From assembly GCA_963747105.1 (NCBI GenBank), contig CAVVEC010000002.1, positions 694,258 through 758,257 on the forward strand: 64,000 bases of DNA, read 5' to 3'. The position numbers and the translations under genes are program-made. Under the pieces are notes generated by a model. The model had not been told where the DNA came from and searched no databases. It saw only the letters and a list, made by a program, of their open reading frames with translations. Position 1 is the first letter of the stretch. Each line of letters starts with the position of its first letter. The stretch is from CAVVEC01 sp963747105. GTDB taxonomy: Bacteria > Acidobacteriota > Terriglobia > Terriglobales > Acidobacteriaceae. This document shows, one piece after another, positions 8,567 to 18,126 of the stretch.

Positions 8567-10108
8567 GTGGCAGAGACCGCAACCAAAGAATTTCTGCACA
8601 ACCTGCGCGAACTCCCCCAGACGGTGAAGGACTCCTGCTTCCGCCTGGGGAAAGAGCCCGAATCGGAGCGCGAAGAATCGCAGGCCACATTTCATAACCT
8701 TTTTCTGCACATCCACAGCGTCCGGGTCCACGTGCGCACGCTTAGACCTACGCTTACCTTCGGTCTCGGCTTGGTAGCCACGGCCAGTTTCCTGATCACC
8801 CTTATGACCGGCGTGCTGCTGATGGTCTACTACAAGCCCTCAACCGATCTCGCTTATCAATCGATCAAAGATATTCACTTCACAGTTTCCACGGGACGCT
8901 TCATCCGCAATATTCATCGGTGGTCGGCGCAGTTGATGGTGCTGGTGGTCCTGCTGCACATGGCGCGGGTCTTCTTTACCGCGAGTTACAAGAAGCCGCG
9001 CGAATTCAACTGGCTGGTCGGGCTGGGGCTGCTCGTGATCACTCTGGCGCTGAGCTTCACCGGCTACCTACTGCCTTGGGATCAACTGGCGTACTGGGCG
9101 ATTACGATCGGCTCGAACATCGCCAACTCTCCGCGCGAACTGACTGACGCGATCGGCATTACCAAGTTCTTTGACCCGGGCGGCTTCCAGAAGCGGTTAC
9201 TGCTGGGTGCGAACTACGTCGGGCAGGACGCGCTGATCCGTTTCTACGTTCTGCATGTTTTCGTTCTTCCGTTCGCGCTGGTGACGCTGCTCGGAGTGCA
9301 CTTCTGGCGCATTCGAAAGGATGGCGGCCTCGCCAAGCCCGAAGATCCGCCCGGCGGACTGGCCGAATGGGGTGGAGAAAAGCGCCAAGTCTTCCAGCCG
9401 CTTGCCACCAAAACCTACGGCCTGATGGCGTTGGTGAAAGGCAAGCGTCCACCGGTGAATCGCGGGCCCGAGAACACGGTGATGAGTTGGCCGCACTTGT
9501 TCTGGGCAGAACTCTCCGTCTTCATGGTGACGGTGGCGATCACGCTGATCTTGGCTTTCTATAGCGATGCGCCGCTGAAAGAACTCGCGAACGCGGCCAT
9601 TCCGGAAAATCCGGCGAAGGCGCCTTGGTACTTCCTGGGGCTTCAGGAACTGGTCTCCTATTCGGCGTTCATGGGAGGCATGTTGATTCCGATGATCGTC
9701 CTAGTCGGACTTGCTCTGATTCCGTTTCTCGATCGCCGTTCCGGAGGCGAAGGCACGTGGTTCGGCACCAGCCACGAGCGCTCGGTGTTCTGGCAATCCT
9801 TGTTCTTTGCCTGCGCCGTGACCGTCGGAATGCTTGCTTTCACGGTCAACTACGGTTGGCTGCGAAACTGGTTCCCCAACATTCACCAGCTCTGGATCAT
9901 CGTGATTAACCCCGGTTCGCTGTTTGTCCTGATCTTTGCTGCCTGGTCGCTCTTCATTCTGAAGCGCAAAGATTCGGTGCGCCTGGCAGCAGTCTCGTTA
10001 TTCACCTGTTTTCTGGTTGGGTTCACTCTGCTGACTTACTTTGCGACGGTCCATCGCGGGCCCAACTGGCACTTTTACTGGTGGCCCTCGCAATGGCCGG
10101 TGCACTGA
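8567..10108 (+). CDS. Cytochrome b (b6-type spacing), quinol:cytochrome c oxidoreductase subunit
   Basis: 513 aa, GTG start with AGGAGG six bases upstream. The four haem-b histidines are visible in NIHRWS/LLHMAR and VLHVFV/GVHFWR. The first pair is separated by 13 residues and the second by 14, the spacing of cytochrome b6 rather than bc1. The Q-o loop usually reads PEWY; here it is APWYFLGLQELVSY. The C-terminal half adds about four helices equivalent to subunit IV, so b6 and subunit IV are fused. It sits between the Rieske gene and the multihaem cytochrome c gene, so the three form a Qcr complex. Confidence 0.92.
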   Translation: MAETATKEFLHNLRELPQTVKDSCFRLGKEPESEREESQATFHNLFLHIHSVRVHVRTLRPTLTFGLGLVATASFLITLMTGVLLMVYYKPSTDLAYQSIKDIHFTVSTGRFIRNIHRWSAQLMVLVVLLHMARVFFTASYKKPREFNWLVGLGLLVITLALSFTGYLLPWDQLAYWAITIGSNIANSPRELTDAIGITKFFDPGGFQKRLLLGANYVGQDALIRFYVLHVFVLPFALVTLLGVHFWRIRKDGGLAKPEDPPGGLAEWGGEKRQVFQPLATKTYGLMALVKGKRPPVNRGPENTVMSWPHLFWAELSVFMVTVAITLILAFYSDAPLKELANAAIPENPAKAPWYFLGLQELVSYSAFMGGMLIPMIVLVGLALIPFLDRRSGGEGTWFGTSHERSVFWQSLFFACAVTVGMLAFTVNYGWLRNWFPNIHQLWIIVINPGSLFVLIFAAWSLFILKRKDSVRLAAVSLFTCFLVGFTLLTYFATVHRGPNWHFYWWPSQWPVH

Positions 10109-10118
10109 GGAGAATGCG

Positions 10119-11603
10119 ATGAAAGACCCATCCCGGATTTATCGCTGGCTCCTCCTGGTGGCGAGCGTCGTCACCATCGTCTATCTGGTGGGCGCAGCGG
10201 TGCGCGAAAACTATCTGGCGCAGTGGCGAACCGTGCAACAGGAATACCGCAACATTCTTCGCCAGAAAGCCACCGACGATCGTGGCCGAGAACTGCTCGC
10301 CAAGTTCCGGGTAGAGATGAAGCAGGCCAGCATCCCCGCGCTCGGCACGGTGGATCGCTGCGTCACCTGCCATAACGGCGTCGACGATCCGCGCATGACG
10401 GATGTCCCACAGCCGCATCGTACCCATCCCGGTCACATCCTCGACAAGCATCCCGTGGATCGCTTCGGCTGCACGGTATGTCACCACGGGCAGGGTGCGG
10501 CCATGACTTTCAATGAAGCCAAGGCCGAAGACGTGTTCTGGGACTACCCGCTGCTGCCCCCGGAGATGACTGAGTCGACCTGCGTCACCTGTCACGACGC
10601 GGAGAAACTGCCACCCGATCAGATTCCGCTGCTCACTGCGGGCATGAAACTCTATCGGGAGAAAAGTTGCGGGTCCTGCCACAAGCTCGCAGGACGCGGC
10701 GGGGCGCTCGGTCCAGCGCTCGACAATGAAGGCGCGAAGACCAAGCACCAGCTCATCATGACGAACCTAAAGCCGCCGCACACCACCTGGGCTTGGCAGG
10801 ATGCGCACTTTCGTGATCCCGGAGGAGTGGTTCCCGACAGCCTGATGCGCAATCCAACCGTCACACGGACGGAAGCGCGGGCGTTGACCGCGTACATGCT
10901 CGCGCAGTGGAAGCGCGATGTGCCGGAAAGCTATCTCGCACCCGACAAGATCGAGCAGAAATACCGAGCGCTCCATCCCGTGCCCCTGGCCGGCGAGCAG
11001 GTTTACAGGCAGTACTGCACAGCCTGCCACGGCAACGGAACCTACACTCGGTGGGACAAGAAATTCAACCGCTTTATTCCGGCGATTCGCGGCGTTTCGC
11101 TGATCTCAACCGCAACTCGCGAATATCTACAAGCCAACATCGAACAAGGACGGCCGGGTACCCAGATGCCCGCTTGGGGTCCGCACGCCGGCGGACTGCT
11201 TCCTGAAGAAATCACCGGAGTGATCGAGTATCTCCGCGCGGGTGCTCCGGCAACTCCCGCGATGACGGTGCTGACGCTCCACGGGGACGCCAGCAACGGT
11301 CTGTCTCTTTTCCTGAGAAACTGCGCGGGCTGCCACGGCATGAATGGCCGCGCTGGAATGGCGCCCGAGGTGGGCAATCCGGTTTTCCAACAAGCTGCCA
11401 CCGACGAATTCATCCTCCGCACCATCCGCAACGGCCGCATCGGAACCGCGATGCCTGCCTTCCAGCGTACCGAGGCGCCGGCGTTTAGCGATCAGGACAT
11501 CGCCGACGTGATCGCCTATTTACGGACACTCGGAGAACCAAAAGGGCGGAAAGCAACTGCGCAGAACGCAACTTCAGGAACTCCTTCGGGAGGCAAGCCA
11601 TGA
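10119..11603 (+). CDS. Membrane-anchored hexahaem cytochrome c
   Basis: 494 aa from ATG 10119, preceded by GGAG and 10 nt after cytochrome b. One N-terminal membrane helix (RWLLLVASVVTIVYLVGA) anchors a periplasmic domain. Six CXXCH haem-attachment motifs are visible: CVTCH, CTVCH, CVTCH, CGSCH, CTACH, CAGCH. The last two lie in ordinary mono-haem c-type domains with distal Met candidates (GTQMPAWG, GTAMPAFQ). It most likely takes electrons from the Rieske protein and passes them to the molybdoenzyme encoded next, whose ATG overlaps this stop by 4 nt. Confidence 0.92.
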   Translation: MKDPSRIYRWLLLVASVVTIVYLVGAAVRENYLAQWRTVQQEYRNILRQKATDDRGRELLAKFRVEMKQASIPALGTVDRCVTCHNGVDDPRMTDVPQPHRTHPGHILDKHPVDRFGCTVCHHGQGAAMTFNEAKAEDVFWDYPLLPPEMTESTCVTCHDAEKLPPDQIPLLTAGMKLYREKSCGSCHKLAGRGGALGPALDNEGAKTKHQLIMTNLKPPHTTWAWQDAHFRDPGGVVPDSLMRNPTVTRTEARALTAYMLAQWKRDVPESYLAPDKIEQKYRALHPVPLAGEQVYRQYCTACHGNGTYTRWDKKFNRFIPAIRGVSLISTATREYLQANIEQGRPGTQMPAWGPHAGGLLPEEITGVIEYLRAGAPATPAMTVLTLHGDASNGLSLFLRNCAGCHGMNGRAGMAPEVGNPVFQQAATDEFILRTIRNGRIGTAMPAFQRTEAPAFSDQDIADVIAYLRTLGEPKGRKATAQNATSGTPSGGKP

Positions 11604-14365
11604 GCGACAAGAACAAACCACAGAAGCCCTTCTCGCGGCGCAGCTTTATCCAAACTGCCGCCATGACGGCGGCAACCTTCGCCCTACCTGGTTGCTCGCG
11701 CAACGAGAAGCCTGTCTTGACTACGCTGACGGGAGACTTTGATCCACTGCGCAGCTATCCCTATCGCGGATGGGAGGACTTCTACCGCAAGATCTGGACA
11801 TGGGACAAAGTAGTTCGTTCTACCCATTCCGCGAACTGTACTGGTTCTTGCTCGTGGAAGGTGTACGTACGCAATGGCGTTATGGTCCGGGAAGAGCAGG
11901 CAGCTGATTATCCGCGTATCAATGCCGACCTGCCCGACTACAACCCCCGCGGCTGCCAGAAGGGCGGCTGCTTCACCGAATATGTCTATAGTCCGCAGCG
12001 CCTGCGCTACCCGCTCATTCGCACAGGAGAACGCGGCGAAGGCAAGTGGCGCCGCGCAACCTGGGATGAAGCGCTCACGATGGTTGCCGAAAAACTGCTC
12101 GACAATATCTACAACTACGGCCCGGATACCAATTCCTTCTTCAGTGTCATCCCCGCCATGAGCCCGGTCAGTTTCTGCGCCGGTTCGCGCCTGGCTCACT
12201 ATATCGGCGGAGTTTTTCTCTCGTTCTACGACTGGTACTGCGATCTGCCTCCGGGCGAGCCCCTGACCTGGGGTGTGCAGACCGAAGCCTGCGAGTGTGC
12301 CGATTGGTTTAACTCCAAATACATCGTGCTGTGGGGATCGAACATTTCGCAGACCCGGATCCCAGATGCCCACTTTGCGTACGAAGCACGCTATAACGGC
12401 GCCAAGATCGTCTGTATCTCGCCCGATTACAATGCGAGCGCGACCCATGCCGATCTGTATTTCCGCATCAACCCCGGCACCGACGGGATCCTCGCACTAG
12501 GCGTAGCCAAGCTGCTCATCGATCAGAACCTCATCGATGTGTCGTACGTGAAGGAACAAACCGACATGCCTCTGCTCGTGCTCTCGGGCACGAACCGTTT
12601 CCTCCGCGAGTCCGACCTCAAGAACGGCGGCAAGGAAGACATCTTCTATTTCTGGGACGCGAAGCAGCAACGCGCCGTTCCTACACCGGGTTCGATGGGA
12701 TCGGAGCAAAAGACCATCCAACTCGATGGTGCTGACCCTGCGCTGGCGGGCACCTTTCACGTGCAACTCGCCGATGGCAAGATCGCCGAAGTCACCACGG
12801 TCTTCGAACTCCTGAAGAAAGAAATCGCCGGATACACAGTGGACAAAGTCGCTGCGCGTACCGGCCTGCCCGCGAATGAGATCGAACTCTTTGCCAAAGA
12901 ACTGGGCACGCGCAAGCCGGCGATGATCATCCACGGTGCCGGAACCAACCACTGGTTCCACAATGATCTGACCAACCGCTCCTTCATCCTGCTGGTTGCC
13001 CTCACCGGGAACACCGGCAAAAACGGCGGCGGATTCAATCACTACGTCGGGCAGGAACGCCTCTGGCCGGAGCAAGGATTCTTCAAGCTCGCCTTCCCCG
13101 AAACCCGAAAGAAGCAGCGTTTCCAAAACACCACGCTCTGGAGCTACGTCCACTCTACGAATAAAGACCCGCATCTCTACAACGGGAAACCCATCGAGTG
13201 GTACATCCAGGAGTCGGTCAAGAACGGATGGATGCCGCTCTGGCCGAAGGACGGGAAGAAGCCGCGGGCATTCATCGTGTGGCGCGCGAACTACCTGAAC
13301 CAGGCCAAAGGCAACGAGATTCTGGAATCGTCACTCTGGAAAGATCTCGATCTGATCGTAGATATCAACTACCGCATGGATACCACGGCACTCTACTCCG
13401 ACGTGGTGTTGCCCGCGGCCAGCTACTACGAGAAGGTGGACATCAACTCCACCGACTGCCACAGCTACATTCATCCCTTCGGTAAAGCGTGTGAACCGCT
13501 GTTCGAAAGCAAGACCGACTGGGATATCTTCCGCGCGTTGGCCGAAAAGATGGCGGAAGTTGCCACCAAGAAAGGCGTGAAGCCTTTTCATGACGATGCT
13601 TTCGACTGGACCCGCGACTTTACGCAGCTAGGCCACGACTGGACGGGCAAGGGCGCGATTCAAAGCGATGAACAGGCTGTCAACTTCATTCTCAACAACG
13701 CGGAAGAAACCAAGGGCATGACATACGAGTTGATTCAGCAGGGGCCGCGGCGTTTCGTCGCCACCGATCCCGAGTCCTGGAACAGCGATATTGAAGAAGG
13801 CGTTGCCTATACTCCCTTCAAGCATCAGCTCGAAAAGAAGCGCCCGTGGCGTACGCTCACCGGCCGCCAGCAGTTCTACATCGATCATCCCTGGTACATC
13901 GAGCTGGGTGAGGCCCTCCCTACATTCAAGGAGCCGGTCGAGGAAAAGTATCCACTCTTCTGGAACACGCCGCACGGACGCTGGTCCATCCACTCCACGT
14001 GGCGTGACCACCGCGCTATGCTGCGGCTGCAGCGCGGAGGCCCGATCGTCTACATGCATCCCGACGACGCCCGCAAACGCGGCCTGCAGGACAACGACTG
14101 GGTCCGCATTCACAACGAGGTCGGCCATTGTGTCTGCCGTTTGCAGATATTGCCCGGCGAAAAACCCGGCCGCGTCACCATGTATCACGGCTGGGAGAAA
14201 TATCTCGGATTCAAGGAGGGCGGATGGCAGTCGCTCACCTACATCAAGATCAAGCCCACGCAGCTGATCGGAAAGTACGGCCACGTCAATTTTCGCCTGA
14301 ACTACTGGGGGCCCACCGGCAACAACCGCGACATCAAGGTGGACGTTGAGAAGGCGAAGATCTGA
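11600..14365 (+). CDS. Periplasmic type II DMSO-reductase-family molybdopterin oxidoreductase, alpha subunit (NarG/SerA/DdhA-like)
   Basis: 921 aa with a Tat signal (SRRSFIQTAA) followed by LPGC, a possible lipobox, so it is exported and maybe lipid-anchored. The [4Fe-4S] FS0 site is HSANCTGSC (His plus Cys ligands), as in NarG and other type II enzymes. YDWYCDLP holds the Asp expected to coordinate molybdenum. VQTEACECADWFNSKY and ISQTRIPDAHF closely follow the NarG pattern. The length matches SerA, ClrA, DdhA and EbdA (about 900-980 aa), not cytoplasmic NarG (about 1240). Beta, gamma and chaperone genes follow. Co-location with a quinol:cytochrome c module favours a terminal reductase (selenate-, chlorate- or nitrate-type), but the substrate cannot be told from sequence. 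Confidence 0.9.
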   Translation: MSDKNKPQKPFSRRSFIQTAAMTAATFALPGCSRNEKPVLTTLTGDFDPLRSYPYRGWEDFYRKIWTWDKVVRSTHSANCTGSCSWKVYVRNGVMVREEQAADYPRINADLPDYNPRGCQKGGCFTEYVYSPQRLRYPLIRTGERGEGKWRRATWDEALTMVAEKLLDNIYNYGPDTNSFFSVIPAMSPVSFCAGSRLAHYIGGVFLSFYDWYCDLPPGEPLTWGVQTEACECADWFNSKYIVLWGSNISQTRIPDAHFAYEARYNGAKIVCISPDYNASATHADLYFRINPGTDGILALGVAKLLIDQNLIDVSYVKEQTDMPLLVLSGTNRFLRESDLKNGGKEDIFYFWDAKQQRAVPTPGSMGSEQKTIQLDGADPALAGTFHVQLADGKIAEVTTVFELLKKEIAGYTVDKVAARTGLPANEIELFAKELGTRKPAMIIHGAGTNHWFHNDLTNRSFILLVALTGNTGKNGGGFNHYVGQERLWPEQGFFKLAFPETRKKQRFQNTTLWSYVHSTNKDPHLYNGKPIEWYIQESVKNGWMPLWPKDGKKPRAFIVWRANYLNQAKGNEILESSLWKDLDLIVDINYRMDTTALYSDVVLPAASYYEKVDINSTDCHSYIHPFGKACEPLFESKTDWDIFRALAEKMAEVATKKGVKPFHDDAFDWTRDFTQLGHDWTGKGAIQSDEQAVNFILNNAEETKGMTYELIQQGPRRFVATDPESWNSDIEEGVAYTPFKHQLEKKRPWRTLTGRQQFYIDHPWYIELGEALPTFKEPVEEKYPLFWNTPHGRWSIHSTWRDHRAMLRLQRGGPIVYMHPDDARKRGLQDNDWVRIHNEVGHCVCRLQILPGEKPGRVTMYHGWEKYLGFKEGGWQSLTYIKIKPTQLIGKYGHVNFRLNYWGPTGNNRDIKVDVEKAKI

Positions 14366-14377
14366 GGAGAAGCAGCC

Positions 14378-15379
14378 ATGTCAAGACACCAATACGCGAT
14401 GGTGATGGACCTGAACAAATGCTTGGGCTGCCAGACCTGCACCATCGCCTGCAAGAAGCTGTGGACGGACCGCGACGGCACCGGCTATATGTACTGGAAC
14501 AATGTCGAAACCCGTCCCGGCCTTGGCTATCCGCGGCAGTGGGATCGTATCGGTGGCGGCTGGAAAGACGGATCGCTGCAGCCCAGTCCGCTGCCGACCA
14601 TGGACGACTACGGCCACGCCTGGGAATACAACTACGAGCAGCGTCTCTACGAAGGCAAGAAGCAACCGGTCATGCCCTCGCCCGAGCCGAAGTCCGGCTG
14701 TAACTGGGACGAAGACGTGGGCGGCATGAATGAGGACGAGAATTACTTTTTTTATTTACCTCGCATCTGCAACCACTGTACTCATCCCGCGTGTCTGGAG
14801 GCCTGTCCACGCAAGGCCATCTACAAGCGCGAAGAGGATGGCATGGTGGTTATCGACCAGGATCGCTGCCAGGGTTACCGCTACTGCATCAAGGCGTGTC
14901 CTTATAAGAAGATCTATTTCAATGAGGTGAGCGGGAAATCTGAGAAATGCATCTTTTGTTATCCGCGGCTTGAGAAGGGTCAGGTCAACGCTTGCGCTGC
15001 GCAGTGTCCCGGCCGCTTGCGCTTCGTCGGCCTACTCGACGATACCGAATCTCCGGTTCACAAACTGGTCTTAGTTCACAAGATCGCCTTACCGCTCTTC
15101 CCCGAAAAGGGTACGCAACCTAACGTCTTTTACGTGCCGCCGTTCAATCCACCGAAGCGTGAGAATTACGGTAAGGGCATCCAAGAAGACCCGCGGGTGC
15201 CGCTCGACTACCTTATTTACCTCTTCGGGCCCGAAGTGAAGGACGTGATCACGCGCCTGGAGGCGGAACTCAAGAAAACGCAGGAAGGCGGGCGCAGTGA
15301 AGCACTGCAACTACTCATCGGCCGCGACGCCGAAACCCGTTTCCACGTCCGGCCCCAGTTGGTGCAAATCCAGTTGTAG
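14378..15379 (+). CDS. Iron-sulfur beta subunit of the type II molybdoenzyme (NarH/SerB/DdhB-like)
   Basis: 333 aa, ATG after AGGAG, 12 nt behind the alpha gene. Four cysteine clusters are visible: CLGCQTCTIAC, CNHCTHPACLEACP, CQGYRYCIKACP and CIFCYPRLEKGQ...CAAQCPG. In the third cluster a Tyr stands where a fourth Cys would be. In NarH a Trp at this place gives a [3Fe-4S] cluster, so I expect three [4Fe-4S] and one [3Fe-4S]. There is no signal peptide; relatives are co-exported with the Tat-bearing alpha subunit. It wires the molybdenum subunit to the haem gamma subunit. Confidence 0.92.
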   Translation: MSRHQYAMVMDLNKCLGCQTCTIACKKLWTDRDGTGYMYWNNVETRPGLGYPRQWDRIGGGWKDGSLQPSPLPTMDDYGHAWEYNYEQRLYEGKKQPVMPSPEPKSGCNWDEDVGGMNEDENYFFYLPRICNHCTHPACLEACPRKAIYKREEDGMVVIDQDRCQGYRYCIKACPYKKIYFNEVSGKSEKCIFCYPRLEKGQVNACAAQCPGRLRFVGLLDDTESPVHKLVLVHKIALPLFPEKGTQPNVFYVPPFNPPKRENYGKGIQEDPRVPLDYLIYLFGPEVKDVITRLEAELKKTQEGGRSEALQLLIGRDAETRFHVRPQLVQIQL

Positions 15380-15388
15380 GAGAACGTC

Positions 15389-16123
15389 ATGCCAACTCGC
15401 CAACTTCTGATCTTTGCTTCAGCCGTGTTGATCCTTTCCTCGATGAATGGGGCACAAACCGGGGCGAAGCCAGTCGCAGGGCAGTCTCTGTCCGTAGCTG
15501 CGTCATCAGCGAGCGCCGACAGTCTGCTCAATGGCGGACCTGCCGCGTGGAACCAGATTGCGCTAAAGCGTGTTGCTCTGAACCGCACGCCGCCGCTCTA
15601 TGACACCGACGAGCCCGCGACGCTGGAGATTCCGAGCGTTGACGTCCGCACTGCTCGTACCGGTGGAAAGTTGCTAGTACAGCTGAGCTGGCGCGATCCG
15701 ACGCATGACGCGATAACAGTGGCGGAAGTCCCCAACACGCCGCCCGAGACCCGCTTCCGCAAAGTTCAGACGGAAGCTGACGACCGATTCTTCGATGCTG
15801 CCGCCGTCATGTTTCCTGCAAAGCCGGGCTCCGATGCGATCGCCCCTTCGCTGCAGATGGGAGATGTTGAGCATCCGGTGGAGATCTACTACTGGAACGC
15901 CACCCGCGGCGCGATGCTGATGCAAGCCCAGGGACGCGGCACTACGCGCCGCACTGGCCAGAGTTTTCCGGTGAATAGCACCTATCAAAATGGCCAGTGG
16001 AGCGTGATCTTCGAGTTGCCCGATCTGCCCTCGGGCACGACTGTGGCCTTCGCCGTGTGGAACGGGAGCCAGAAGGACCTCGACGGCCGGAAGTATTTCT
16101 CGGTCTGGCAAGTACTGGAGTAG
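15389..16123 (+). CDS. Haem-b-binding gamma subunit, ethylbenzene-dehydrogenase/SerC/DdhC-like
   Basis: 244 aa. A Sec-type signal peptide (about residues 5-22) precedes a beta-sandwich domain of the ethylbenzene dehydrogenase-related haem-binding family. Family signatures include VMFPAKPGS, SLQMGD with the Met that supplies one axial haem ligand in DdhC/EbdC, and VEIYYWNA. It should bind one b haem in the periplasm and pass electrons between the beta subunit and cytochrome c. It starts 9 nt after the beta gene behind a GGAG. Its presence separates this enzyme from cytoplasmic Nar, which uses a membrane NarI instead. Confidence 0.85.
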   Translation: MPTRQLLIFASAVLILSSMNGAQTGAKPVAGQSLSVAASSASADSLLNGGPAAWNQIALKRVALNRTPPLYDTDEPATLEIPSVDVRTARTGGKLLVQLSWRDPTHDAITVAEVPNTPPETRFRKVQTEADDRFFDAAAVMFPAKPGSDAIAPSLQMGDVEHPVEIYYWNATRGAMLMQAQGRGTTRRTGQSFPVNSTYQNGQWSVIFELPDLPSGTTVAFAVWNGSQKDLDGRKYFSVWQVLE

Positions 16124-16151
16124 AAACGGAAGTTCAAGAACAGGAGTCGCG

Positions 16152-16802
16152 ATGCTAACAATCGTTCCAGATGAGAAAGCGGTTACCTCCATCGACTGGC
16201 AGCAGAACGATCTCTACCGATTCTTCGCTTTCGTCTTGGCGCCGCCAACGCGCGAGTGCTTCGGACTTCTGTCGCAACCCGCTCTGCCGGAGGCACTACG
16301 AAATCTATGGCAGCACCTGAAGTGCGAGGGAGAATATCCGGGATTCGAATGGTTCGCCAGTTACGAGCAGTACGAGTCAACCTATATCGCTCTCTTTGAT
16401 GTTGGCATACCCGAACCGCCCGTGCCTCTATTCGAGTCAGCCCATGACAAGACTCATCCAGCGCAAGAGATTGCGCTGGAGAATACCTACTTCTACGAGG
16501 TTCTCGGGCTCAAGTCCGACCCCAGCCGCGCCGTCCCCGACTACCTTGTCACCCAACTGGAGTTCCTCGCTGCTCTCCGCTACACCTGCGAACACACACC
16601 CGAAGAGAGTTCCGCTGTTTCGCTCGAGAGGGCTGAGACCGAATTTCTAGAACGCCACTTATTGAACTGGCTCCCTGCCGCTAAGGCCAAGCTGGACCGG
16701 ACCAATGCGCCCGGCTTCCCAGTGCTCATGACAATGCTTGTGCAGTTCCTGAGACACATGCGCGAGGGCGGCTGTGGCACCACCAGGAGCCAGAGATTCT
16801 GA
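16152..16802 (+). CDS. TorD/DmsD-like molybdoenzyme maturation chaperone
   Basis: 216 aa, soluble and all-helical in character. It shows the TorD-family pattern of a helical start (RFFAFVLAPPT), a mid-protein segment EYESTYIALFDVGIPEPPVPLFES and a C-terminal EFLERHLLNWLPAA. Such proteins bind the Tat signal or apo-form of the molybdenum subunit until cofactor insertion. Position after alpha, beta and gamma matches SerD/ClrD/DdhD operons. ATG at 16152 with AGGAG upstream. Confidence 0.85.
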   Translation: MLTIVPDEKAVTSIDWQQNDLYRFFAFVLAPPTRECFGLLSQPALPEALRNLWQHLKCEGEYPGFEWFASYEQYESTYIALFDVGIPEPPVPLFESAHDKTHPAQEIALENTYFYEVLGLKSDPSRAVPDYLVTQLEFLAALRYTCEHTPEESSAVSLERAETEFLERHLLNWLPAAKAKLDRTNAPGFPVLMTMLVQFLRHMREGGCGTTRSQRF

Positions 16803-16817
16803 GCGTAGGAGCATGCT

Positions 16818-17669
16818 TTGAAAAATGTCATCATAATTACTCTTGCGGTCGTTTTTGCACTTGGACTGTCTCCTGTTTCCACTCGGGCGCAGAACGCAAG
16901 TCAATCCGCTGACGAAGGCTTTCTGAGCGACTGGCTCCAGCGGTCGTCACGCGCCGAATCCGAGCAACCTCATTGGGCGGCTCCGATCTTTACCGTGACT
17001 CCTCGACTCGTGCAGCAGTTTCGCTATGACATGGGTTGGCAGTTCAACAGGGGCTTCACCAACGCCAATTATGGCAGCGGCAAGGGGCTCGAACTGGTTC
17101 CTTTGGACCGCGTTGAGCTGTACGTGAGCGCTCCCCCGTACCTTACTCACACCAAACCCGGAGTGAACGACGGCATCGGCGACATGACTTTCTTGTTCAA
17201 ATATCGGGCTGCGGCCGGCAACCCCGAGAACGGAAACTACGTGGTGACTGCAATGCTGTCTGCCACTGTCCCAACCGGCACATTCACTAACGGTTCCACA
17301 GATGCTTCCCTTACGCCCACGCTGGCGTTAGGGAAAGGCTGGAGGAACTTTGACCTGCAGGGCACTGCTGGAGTCACCGTGCCCACCGGCGATATGAACG
17401 TGCTAGGGAGTCCGGTGGTGCTCAATGCCACCGCACAGTACCACCTGTTGAAGTATTTCTGGCCCGAAGCCGAGGTCAATTCAACGATGTGGTCGAACGG
17501 CAAGAACGATGGGAAAAAGCAAGTGTTTCTATCTCCCGGTTTGGTTGTGGGCAAGCTGCGCTTGTGGAAGCGGCTGGGCTTCGCTTTTGGCGGAGGTGTG
17601 CAGATTGCTGCCACCCAGTTTCACGCCTACGAGCATAACTGGGTCACCTCTGTGAGGTTTCCATTCTGA
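16818..17669 (+). CDS. Outer-membrane beta-barrel protein (transporter-like), end of respiratory operon
   Basis: 283 aa, TTG start 15 nt after the chaperone with AGGAG upstream. A signal peptide ending near STRAQNA is followed by alternating beta strands with GDMTFLFKYR, LSATVPTGTF and GVTVPTGDM. It ends in phenylalanine (VRFPF), as outer-membrane barrels do. It resembles the broad Phenol_MetA_deg/transporter OMP group. It may admit the substrate or release the product of the molybdoenzyme, but this is inferred only from position. Confidence 0.75.
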   Translation: MKNVIIITLAVVFALGLSPVSTRAQNASQSADEGFLSDWLQRSSRAESEQPHWAAPIFTVTPRLVQQFRYDMGWQFNRGFTNANYGSGKGLELVPLDRVELYVSAPPYLTHTKPGVNDGIGDMTFLFKYRAAAGNPENGNYVVTAMLSATVPTGTFTNGSTDASLTPTLALGKGWRNFDLQGTAGVTVPTGDMNVLGSPVVLNATAQYHLLKYFWPEAEVNSTMWSNGKNDGKKQVFLSPGLVVGKLRLWKRLGFAFGGGVQIAATQFHAYEHNWVTSVRFPF

Positions 17670-18126
17670 TGACGCGAATGAATGCCAACAAAGCGAGGCA
17701 CAAGAGGTGTGCCGCAGAATGTGTCGTACGCTTCGAGCCGATGCGCGCCAATACGGGCTTTTTTGCTACCTCGATAAAGTGCTTCCGTGCGGGCTAGGCT
17801 GTGGGTAAGTGATTGATTCAGAGGTGTGATCGTACCCGCCGTGCTGATCAGTGTGCGTTAACTCTTAATTCAGCAGGCCACCACGCTTCCGCCATTGTCG
17901 TTTCTATCTTCACATTGTCACACAAGCCTCAAAGCGCACCCTTGCGTCAGCGACTTGTAGACTCGAGCTTCAAAAACTCACTTAGTTCAAAGATTCTGAC
18001 GGCGGTGTGACAACCTGCCAACGCCAACAAAGTTGCCATCATTGACAGTCTCTTCGATTGAATAGCTTAAGTGGCTGCCACGTTGATTCTGAGAATTCTA
18101 CAAACCATGATGTTTCCGTTCGCGAG
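17670..18126. other. Intergenic between convergent operons; weak terminator-like structures
   Basis: No gene seen in about 455 bases. A perfect 6-bp stem with a 5-nt loop (GGCACA-AGAGG-TGTGCC) lies at 17697-17713 but has no T-tract. A run of six T at 17759-17764 follows a weak GCC/GGC stem. Either could end the plus-strand respiratory operon, which converges here with the minus-strand SDR gene. Confidence 0.4.

Noticed and set aside
11684..14284. Several 200-250-codon minus-strand frames under the molybdoenzyme
   Set aside because: Antisense shadows of a strongly conserved plus-strand gene in high-GC DNA.
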